A DNA stretch of 54,539 nucleotides from Gammaproteobacteria bacterium (GTDB lineage Bacteria; Pseudomonadota; Gammaproteobacteria; Pseudomonadales; Pseudomonadaceae): the NCBI GenBank assembly GCA_903970465.1, contig CAJCIO010000189.1, positions 1-54,539 of the forward strand, in the 5' to 3' direction. Positions 48,542 through 54,539 of this stretch are shown piece after piece. Under the pieces are notes generated by a model. It searched no databases, was not told the DNA's origin, and saw only the letters and a program-made list of their open reading frames with translations. A program made the position numbers and the translations under genes. How positions within the stretch are numbered: position 1 is the stretch's first letter; each line of letters opens with the position of its first letter.

Positions 48542-50878
48542 TTACAGGATTCGCGCGCTTTGGGCCGCGGCTTTCAAGCGAATGGCGACGAACTTGGACG
48601 TCGGTGTGCTGCTGCCGTCGCCAACGCTTTCCAGCGGAATCAGCGGGTTGACTTCAGGATAGTACGCAGCTGCCTGGCCGGCGGGAATGTCGAACGCCAG
48701 CAAGGTGAAGCCATTGACCCGGCGCTCGCGGCCATCATCCCAGATCGATATCAAGTCGGCCTTCTGCCCAGGCCGGAAGCCCAGGCGGATGATGTCCGCT
48801 TCGTTGGCAAACAGCACGTCACGCTGCCCACGTACGCCACGATAGCGATCGTCCAGGCCGTAGATAGTGGTGTTGTACTGATCGTGGGAGCGCATCGACT
48901 GCATGATCAGGTCGGGGATCTGACCGGTGGCGCGGACCCGTTCATGAATCAGGTCGGTGGGCAGGGCGTTGGGCTTGAAGTTGGCGCGGCCGCTGGCGGT
49001 GCTCCACTTGCGCGCCCCGGCGCTGTTGCCCAGATAGAAGCCGCCAGGATTTTTCAGGCGTTGGTTGAAGTCCTTGAAGCCCGGAATGGTGTCGGCGATC
49101 AGATCACGAATGCGATCGTAATCGGCCACCAGCCATTTCCAGTCTACCGGCTGTGTGCCCAGGGTCGCGGCGGCGATGCCGGCAACGATCGCCGGCTCCG
49201 AGTGCATCTGCCGCGACAGGGGCTGCAGTTGACCGTTGGAGGCGTGCACCATGCTGAACGAGTCCTCAACGGTCACCGCTTGCGGCCCTTCGCTCTGCAT
49301 GTCGATGTCAGTGCGGCCTAGGCACGGCAGGATCAACGCTTGCTTGCCGTGGATAAGGTGGCTGCGGTTGAGCTTGGTGCTGATCTGCACGCTGAGGTCG
49401 CAGTTGCGCAGGGCCTCGGCGGTGCGGTGACTGTCGGGCGTGGCCTGTACGAAGTTGCCGCCCAGGCCGATGAACACCTTGGCGCGTCCATCGATCATCG
49501 CGTGGATGGCTTCGACCACGTTGTGACCATGACTGCGTGGCACGGTGAACTTGAAGCGTTGTTCCAGTGCATCGAGGAAGAACGCCGGCGGGCGCTCGTT
49601 GATGCCCATGGTGCGGTCGCCTTGCACGTTGCTGTGGCCGCGCACCGGGCACAGGCCCGCGCCTGGCGCGCCGACATTGCCGCGCAGCAGCATCAGGTTG
49701 GCGATTTCCTGAATGGTCGCAACCGAGTGGCGATGCTGGGTGATGCCCATGGCCCAGCACATGATGACCTTTTCGGCCTTCACGTACATGCGCGCGGCGA
49801 GTTCGATGTCGTCCAGCGGCAGGCCGGACTGTTCGGTGATCTGCTCCCACGAGGTAGCGTCGACGGCGGCCAGGTAGTCCAGCACCGAGACAGTGTGGGC
49901 ATTGAGGAAGTCATGGTCGAACACCGACGGGGCGTTCTGGGCTTGCGCCTCGCGTTCCCATTGCAGAAGGAACTTGGCCATGCCGCGCATCATCGCCATG
50001 TCGCCACCCAGGCTCGGGCGGAAGAAGGCGGTATTGGTCGGTTTGTCGCCGTTGGTCAGCATCTCCAGCGGGTGCTGCGGATGCTGGAAGCGTTCCAGGC
50101 CGCGCTCCTTGAGTGGGTTGATACACACCACCTGGGCGCCACGTTCTACGGCTTCGCGCAGTGGTTCGAGCATCCGCGGGTGGTTGGTGCCGGGGTTCTG
50201 GCCCCAGACGAAAATGGCCTCGGCGTGCTCGAAGTCTTCGAAGGTCACAGTGCCTTTGCCGACCCCGACGCTTTGCGATAGGGCTACACCGCTGGCCTCG
50301 TGGCACATATTCGAGCAGTCTGGGAAGTTATTCGTGCCGTAGGCACGCACGAACAGCTGATACAGGTAGGCCGCCTCATTGCTGGCCCGGCCCGAGGTGT
50401 AAAACTCGGCCTGGTCCGGGCTGGTGAGGTTGAGCAGATGCCGGGCCACCAGGCCATAGGCGTTTTCCCAGGTGATGGGCTTGTAGCGATCGGTCTCGGC
50501 GTCATAGACCATCGGCTCGGTCAGGCGACCCTGGTATTCGAGCCAGTAGTCGCTCTGCTCCAGCAGCGAGGTCACGCTGTGCTTGGCAAAAAAAGCCGCA
50601 TCGACGCGGCGTTTGGTGGCCTCCCAGTTAACCGCCTTGGCGCCGTTCTCGCAAAACTTGACCATGCCGCTTTCCGGCGAATCGCCCCAGGCGCAACCAG
50701 GGCAGTCGAAGCCGCCGTTCTGGTTGGTCTTGAGCATGGTGCGGATGTTCTTCAGCGCGTTGTCGCTGGTCAGCCAGGCTTGGGTCACGCTGATCAGGGC
50801 GCCCCAGCCGCCGGCCGCACCTTTGTACGGCTTGTAACGCGGTGTCGGGGTCTTGTCGGCTTGATTGTGGGTAGTCAC
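48542..50878 (-). CDS. FdhF/YdeP-family molybdopterin oxidoreductase
   Basis: 778-residue cytosolic molybdenum enzyme related to formate dehydrogenase alpha subunits. The Mo-ligand position is C192-H193 (in SNMCHEASG), a cysteine followed by histidine as in Cys-type formate dehydrogenases; it is not a selenocysteine codon. N-terminal cysteines C59, C62 and C76 (CPGCAW) suggest an iron-sulfur site with unusual spacing. MGD-binding segments: VWGQNPGTNHPR, MGITQHRHSVATIQEIANLMLLRGNVGAPGAGLCPVRGHSNVQGDR. It overlaps fdhD by 4 nt. The substrate is unproven. Confidence 0.88.
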   Translation of the reverse strand: MTTHNQADKTPTPRYKPYKGAAGGWGALISVTQAWLTSDNALKNIRTMLKTNQNGGFDCPGCAWGDSPESGMVKFCENGAKAVNWEATKRRVDAAFFAKHSVTSLLEQSDYWLEYQGRLTEPMVYDAETDRYKPITWENAYGLVARHLLNLTSPDQAEFYTSGRASNEAAYLYQLFVRAYGTNNFPDCSNMCHEASGVALSQSVGVGKGTVTFEDFEHAEAIFVWGQNPGTNHPRMLEPLREAVERGAQVVCINPLKERGLERFQHPQHPLEMLTNGDKPTNTAFFRPSLGGDMAMMRGMAKFLLQWEREAQAQNAPSVFDHDFLNAHTVSVLDYLAAVDATSWEQITEQSGLPLDDIELAARMYVKAEKVIMCWAMGITQHRHSVATIQEIANLMLLRGNVGAPGAGLCPVRGHSNVQGDRTMGINERPPAFFLDALEQRFKFTVPRSHGHNVVEAIHAMIDGRAKVFIGLGGNFVQATPDSHRTAEALRNCDLSVQISTKLNRSHLIHGKQALILPCLGRTDIDMQSEGPQAVTVEDSFSMVHASNGQLQPLSRQMHSEPAIVAGIAAATLGTQPVDWKWLVADYDRIRDLIADTIPGFKDFNQRLKNPGGFYLGNSAGARKWSTASGRANFKPNALPTDLIHERVRATGQIPDLIMQSMRSHDQYNTTIYGLDDRYRGVRGQRDVLFANEADIIRLGFRPGQKADLISIWDDGRERRVNGFTLLAFDIPAGQAAAYYPEVNPLIPLESVGDGSSTPTSKFVAIRLKAAAQSARIL

Positions 50879-51714
50879 GCTGATTTCTCCATCGCAGGGC
50901 TATAGACCCGCGGCGCACTGTGGTGCGGCAGGTGGATGAGATTGAGGTTATGTCGGCGGGCCCATTGCAGGGCCAGGCCGGTGGGGGACGACAGGCTGAC
51001 AAGGGTCTGGATGCCGGCCCGCAGGACTTTCTGAATCAGTTCCAGGCTGCAGCGACTGGTCACCACGGCTACGCCGCCGGTGGTGTCGATGCGTTGGCGC
51101 AGTAAGGCACCGATGAGTTTGTCGAGGGCATTGTGGCGGCCGATGTCTTCACGGCCGAGCAGCAGCTCGCCTCGGCCATTCATGAAGATGGCAGCATGTA
51201 CCGCGCCGCAATGCTGGCCCAGCGGCTGGAAGTCGCTGATGCGCTGGCGCAGGCCGTCGAGCCAGTGCGCGGGCGGAAGGGGCGCGCCGGCCAATACCTT
51301 GAGGTCGGGCAGCGCCTGTTCGACCGCCTCCACGCCACACAGGCCGCAGCCGCTGGTGCCGGCCATCTGGCGGCGTTGATCCTTGAGGTTCCAGAAGGCA
51401 CGGCTGGCGATTTCGACCTCGGCCTGTTGCGCCGCGCCGCAGCCGCTGACCTTGATGTCATAGATCTCGTCAGGGCTGGCGATCAGGCCGCTGCCGATGC
51501 TGAAACCGACGATGAAGTCTTCGAGATCGGTGGGGCTGACCAGCATGACCGCCTGGCTGATGCCGTTGTAGGCAATCGCCAGGGCGACCTCTTCGGCCAG
51601 CGCCGTCGTGGTTTCACCCTCGTATTCGAGGGTGCAGAAACTGTATTCGTGACTGGCCGCTGCAGCTACCGTCGAAAAGCTGGACGCCGCGGGGGCCGGG
51701 CGTTTGGCATTCAT
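50875..51714 (-). CDS. fdhD: Formate dehydrogenase accessory sulfurtransferase
   Basis: Transfers sulfur to the molybdenum cofactor, needed for formate dehydrogenase activity. 279 residues. Active cysteines C123 and C126 in SGCGLCGVEA; conserved REDIGRHNALDKLIG and the C-terminal VSLSSPTGLALQ. It overlaps the ydeP-type gene in the ATGA manner, so the maturation factor and its target are co-translated. A CG-rich spacer with a REP precedes it. Confidence 0.94.
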   Translation of the reverse strand: MNAKRPAPAASSFSTVAAAASHEYSFCTLEYEGETTTALAEEVALAIAYNGISQAVMLVSPTDLEDFIVGFSIGSGLIASPDEIYDIKVSGCGAAQQAEVEIASRAFWNLKDQRRQMAGTSGCGLCGVEAVEQALPDLKVLAGAPLPPAHWLDGLRQRISDFQPLGQHCGAVHAAIFMNGRGELLLGREDIGRHNALDKLIGALLRQRIDTTGGVAVVTSRCSLELIQKVLRAGIQTLVSLSSPTGLALQWARRHNLNLIHLPHHSAPRVYSPAMEKSA

Positions 51715-51835
51715 CGCAGATTACCGGCTGGAAGATAGGCTAAAGCCTAGGCCTGCCAGCGGTGGACGTCTAATCGCTAGTACTGATATGCCGATAGATG
51801 GCGTCGATGAAGGTGGTTTTGTGCTGCAAGGGGTG

Positions 51836-51912
51836 GCCTCTTCGCGGGCCAGCCCGGGTCCCACAATGGTAGGTCGTGTACCTGTGAGAGCGGGCCCTGC
51901 CCGCGAAGAGGC
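51836..51912. repeat. REP pair between fdhD and the LysR gene
   Basis: GCCTCTTCGCGGGCCAGCCC faces GGGCCCTGCCCGCGAAGAGG, with TCCCACA / TGTGAGAGC inside. Same REP core as the other copies in the window. Confidence 0.88.
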
Positions 51913-51931
51913 TGGCCAATCCCCTGCAAAT

Positions 51932-52810
51932 TCAGGGTGTTTTGCGACACAACGCAAAACACGCTTCCGCCAACGCCGAGCGGGGCGCGCTGCGGCGCAT
52001 GATCAGCCCCAAACCAGCGAGGGTATGAGCATCGGCGATAGGCGCCAGGCGCAGGTGTTCGGTGAGGGCATCAAGGCCGCCATTCAACGGCATTACCGCA
52101 CAGCAAAGCCCGCCATGCACGGCTTGTAATAACTGATGAACGGCATCGGTCTGCAGCAGGAACGATGGGTTCAAGCCGCGACTATGGAAGTTGTGATCCA
52201 TGGACTGACGAAAATGCATGCCGCTGGTGAGTGCCGCGAGCGGCAGCTCTGCCAGCGCTTCCCAGCTCAGGGGCCGGTCGCTGAAGTCGAAATGGCGCTG
52301 GTCATAGAGCAGGCCCATGCGCGTTTCGTCCAGCGTCAGGGACTCGAAGCGCTCGGTATCCAGGCGTTCGAGGTAAGACACGCCCAGATCGAGCCGATTG
52401 CTGGCGAGTTGTTCGAGGATCTGTTCGGAGCTCAAGGCACTGAGCTCGAAGCGCAGATTGGGATGCTGGCCATGCAAGCGATGCAGCAGCGGTAGCGGAT
52501 CGAAACTCGACAAGGGCACCACGCCCAGGCGCAAGGTGCCGACCAGATTGCCGCGACAGGCCGCCGCCTCGGCCTGCAGCCCGTCGTAGGCCGCCAGCAC
52601 TGTGCGCGCCCAGGCCAGCACTCGCTCGCCCGGTGCAGTGAAACCTTCGAAGCGCTGGCCGCGGTTGACCAATGGCAGGTCCAGCTCCTGCTCGAGGTTG
52701 CGCAGGCGCATCGACAGCGTTGGCTGGGTGATGTGGCAACGCGCGGCGGCCTGGCCAAAATGCCGAGTTTCGTCGAGGGCGATGAGGAATTTGAGTTGTT
52801 TTATGTCCAT
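51932..52810 (-). CDS. LysR-family transcriptional regulator
   Basis: 292 residues from the ATG at 52810, with AGGA 6 nt before it (the ATG at 52816 is too close to that site). N-terminal winged helix-turn-helix (MDIKQLKFLIALDETRHFGQAAARCHITQPTLSMRLRNLEQEL) followed by the two-subdomain effector region (about 90-290; GTLRLGVVPLSSFDPLPLLHRLH). It is on the same strand as fdhD, 217 nt upstream across a REP, so a role in regulating the fdhD unit is possible but not shown. Effector unknown. Confidence 0.9.
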   Translation of the reverse strand: MDIKQLKFLIALDETRHFGQAAARCHITQPTLSMRLRNLEQELDLPLVNRGQRFEGFTAPGERVLAWARTVLAAYDGLQAEAAACRGNLVGTLRLGVVPLSSFDPLPLLHRLHGQHPNLRFELSALSSEQILEQLASNRLDLGVSYLERLDTERFESLTLDETRMGLLYDQRHFDFSDRPLSWEALAELPLAALTSGMHFRQSMDHNFHSRGLNPSFLLQTDAVHQLLQAVHGGLCCAVMPLNGGLDALTEHLRLAPIADAHTLAGLGLIMRRSAPRSALAEACFALCRKTP

Positions 52811-52875
52811 TTGCATTCCTGACGCGCATTTAGGGGATCTGAGGGGCTGGCAAATGATGTGCGTTGACGCCGCCG

Positions 52876-52964
52876 GCCTCTTCGCGGGCAAGTCTTGCTC
52901 CCACAGGTGTTCGACACTGGAACTGCTTGCGCCCGTAGGAGCAAGGCTTGCCAGCGACGGGGCC
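52876..52964. repeat. REP pair upstream of the LysR gene
   Basis: GGCCTCTTCGCGGGCAAGTC and AGGAGCAAGGCTTGCCAGCG oppose each other, with TTGCTCCCACAGG in the left arm and CGACGGGGCCC closing the right arm. Same family as the other REPs, and it lies between the yrfG and LysR genes. Confidence 0.8.
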
Positions 52965-53006
52965 CACCCACCGAGAATAACCCGTCAATGTGCAACAAAG
53001 GGTCGC

Positions 53007-53669
53007 TCAAAGGCCGTTGATCAGCTCGCGGTAATCTTCTACCGCGTCGAATTCCTCGGTGTCCTTGGGGCCCTTCTTGCTATCAGGCTCGCGCACCGCC
53101 AGCAGGTGCCCGACCCCGAATGCGCGGGCGCTGCGCAGGATCGGCAAGGTGTCGTCGATAAACAGGCTGCGCGCCGGATCGAAGCCGATATCAGCTTGCA
53201 AGGCGTCCCAGAACTGTTGGGTTTCCTTGGGATAACCGTAGTCATGGGAACTGATCAGGCGCTCGAAATAGGGCGCCAGTTCAATCCGCTCCATCTTCAG
53301 CGACAGAGAGTCGCGATGGGCGTTGGTGATCAGGATGACCCGCTTGCCGGCATCGCGTATCGCGGCCAGAAAGGTGTCGGCATCGGGCCGCAGGGCGATC
53401 AAATGCGCGGTTTCGACCTTGAGGTCACGCACCGACAGATTCAGCTCGGCGCTCCAGTGGTCCAGGCAGTACCAGGTCAGCTTGCCGGCATTGCGCTCGA
53501 ACAACGGATGGATTTCGAGCTCGGCCATGGCGCGGCTGACGCCATGCAACTCGGCGTAGCGCTGCGGCAGGTGTTCCATCCAGAAATGATTGTCGTAGTG
53601 CAGGTCGAGCAGGGTGCCGTCCATGTCGAGCAGCACGGTGTCGATGTCTTGCCAGGCGAGGGGAGCCAT
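53007..53669 (-). CDS. yrfG: HAD-family nucleotidase YrfG (GMP/IMP)
   Basis: 220 residues from the ATG at 53669 (MAPLAWQDIDTVLLDMDGTLLDL); the frame is open to 53861 but that part overlaps the nudE promoter and coding start. HAD motifs: catalytic DMDGT, motif II ITNAH, motif III region GYPKE, motif IV FIDDTLPILRSARAFG. E. coli YrfG dephosphorylates GMP and IMP (knowledge). Divergent from nudE. Confidence 0.92.
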   Translation of the reverse strand: MAPLAWQDIDTVLLDMDGTLLDLHYDNHFWMEHLPQRYAELHGVSRAMAELEIHPLFERNAGKLTWYCLDHWSAELNLSVRDLKVETAHLIALRPDADTFLAAIRDAGKRVILITNAHRDSLSLKMERIELAPYFERLISSHDYGYPKETQQFWDALQADIGFDPARSLFIDDTLPILRSARAFGVGHLLAVREPDSKKGPKDTEEFDAVEDYRELINGL

Positions 53670-53757
53670 AAAGATTCTCGGGCAATGGGTTGGTTCGATG
53701 GCCTTTGCAGGCAAAAGCCACGGTATAGTAACCCGTTCACGCTCAGGAGCCGCCCCC

Positions 53758-54324
53758 ATGCGCCAGAAACCTATCGCCCTTTCCCGCGAGATCGTCGCCA
53801 GCAGCCGTCTATTCCGTGTCGAACAGGTGGAACTGCGGTTCAGCAACGGCGTCGAGCGCACCTACGAACGTCTGGTCGGGCGCGGCACCGGCCACGGTGC
53901 GGTGATGATCGTGGCAATGATCGACAGCGACCATGCGTTGTTGATCGAGGAGTACTGCGGCGGTACTGACGAATACGAACTGTCCTTGCCCAAAGGCCTG
54001 ATCGAGCCGGGCGAAGACGTGCTGGCGGCGGCCAATCGCGAACTCAAGGAAGAGGCCGGCTACGGTGCGCGGCAGTTGGAGCATCTCACCGAGCTGTCGC
54101 TGTCGCCGGGCTACATGAGCCAGAAAATCCAGGTAGTGCTGGCCTCTGACCTATACGAAGAACGCCTTGAGGGCGACGAGCCGGAAGAGATGCGCGTCGA
54201 TCGCGTCAACCTGCGCGAGTTGGCGAGTCTGGCCCAGCACCCGCAGTTTTCAGAAGGGCGAGCGCTGGCGGCGTTGTATCTGGCGCGGGATCTGCTGACT
54301 CAGCGGGGTAGCTTTCAGCCATGA
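53758..54324 (+). CDS. nudE: ADP-compounds hydrolase NudE
   Basis: 188-residue Nudix hydrolase acting on ADP-ribose, NADH or AP(n)A. Start ATG at 53758, with AGGAG (53745-53749) 8 nt before it. Nudix box is complete: GLIEPGEDVLAAANRELKEEAGYG. A TATAGT -10-like box (53724-53729) lies in the divergent spacer with yrfG. Its last 119 bp overlap the C-terminal coding region of the convergent gene at the window's right end. Confidence 0.94.
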   Translation: MRQKPIALSREIVASSRLFRVEQVELRFSNGVERTYERLVGRGTGHGAVMIVAMIDSDHALLIEEYCGGTDEYELSLPKGLIEPGEDVLAAANRELKEEAGYGARQLEHLTELSLSPGYMSQKIQVVLASDLYEERLEGDEPEEMRVDRVNLRELASLAQHPQFSEGRALAALYLARDLLTQRGSFQP

Positions 54325-54539
54325 TGGGTGGTGTCGCAGCACCGCCCAGCAGCCACCAGATATCATTCTTGTAGCCGAGAATAATATCCTCGTTCGGGAG
54401 TAGTTGCAGTTGTGCCAAGACCAGCACGCCGCTATCTTCCGCATCGAAGGCCGCGATGCCTTGTTCGCCAAACGTCTCGTCGAAATTTCCGTCATCAACC
54501 AGGCGCACTACCGCGATCCTCGCCACATCTGTGGGCACG
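54206..54539 (-). CDS. Possible delta-60-repeat protein (partial, N-terminus beyond window)
   Basis: Open frame running in from the right edge and ending at the TGA complementary to 54206-54208. The visible part VVRLVDDGNFDETFGEQGIAAFDAE resembles a delta-60 repeat (G-x-x-D-x-x-FG-x-x-G), followed by ...LQLLPNEDIILGYKNDIWWLLGG and then a Pro/Ala-rich tail. It overlaps nudE on the opposite strand over 119 bp. The central bases look more AT-rich than the surroundings. Type and function are uncertain because most of the protein is outside the window. Confidence 0.45.
   Translation of the reverse strand, partial: VPTDVARIAVVRLVDDGNFDETFGEQGIAAFDAEDSGVLVLAQLQLLPNEDIILGYKNDIWWLLGGAATPPIMAESYPAESADPAPDTTPPALALLKTAGAGPDSPTRAG

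Overview
The window is GC-rich and consists almost entirely of core chromosomal genes of a fluorescent-type Pseudomonas (gamma-proteobacterium). The evidence is the gene set and order (ppx, trxA-rho-ubiD, 6S RNA beside zapA and ygfA, pepP-ubiH-ubiI, gcvTH, argE-argA, ompR-envZ, tex, gshA, rimK, hslR/hslO, pckA, recQ, ydeP-fdhD, yrfG-nudE) together with seven REP-type inverted repeats built on a GTGGGAGCGGGC / TTCGCGGGC core. No tRNA, rRNA operon, insertion sequence, prophage or CRISPR array was seen. Both window ends cut genes: ppx on the left and a probable delta-60-repeat protein on the right.

Left part (1-9.9 kb): ppx is preceded on the same strand by a four-gene polar amino-acid ABC importer (binding protein, two permeases, ATPase). 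A divergent FadR-type GntR regulator lies next to it. The shared intergenic region carries a sigma-54-like -24/-12 element and a TGGTCTGACCA palindrome. Then follow trxA, rho (long C-rich leader) and ubiD, which overlaps a [2Fe-2S]/FAD reductase gene.

Middle left (10-19.4 kb): glutathione-cleaving ChaC, a FliL-like exported protein, an EVE-domain protein, a 46-residue membrane protein, ygfA, 6S RNA, zapA and a small coiled-coil gene. These are followed by the divergent ygfB-pepP-ubiH-ubiI operon (peptide processing and ubiquinone ring hydroxylation) and an iron-binding protein gene.

Centre (19.5-31.8 kb): an iron ABC permease with no ATPase gene beside it, gcvT-gcvH without gcvP, a DUF2388 protein, a NfeD/SPFH membrane pair, an orphan GspE/PilB-type ATPase, an Lrp regulator with a divergent unknown gene, a CYTH-CHAD protein, and argE-argA. 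argA has a candidate 8-codon leader peptide ending in Arg-Arg.

Right (31.8-54.5 kb): envZ-ompR, tex-thioesterase-gshA, rimB-rimK, hslR, a PAP2 phosphatase, hslO, and pckA with a HexR-like palindrome in its leader. Next come two unknown membrane-anchored proteins, recQ, a glycine-zipper protein, and a candidate small RNA made of three consecutive hairpins. The window ends with ydeP/fdhF-like and fdhD, a LysR regulator, yrfG and nudE.

I found no clear new multi-gene defence or biosynthetic system. The most original signals are regulatory: the argA leader ORF, the three-hairpin RNA candidate at 48.45-48.53 kb, the nested hairpin between ompR and envZ, and the promoter/operator layout of the amino-acid transporter.
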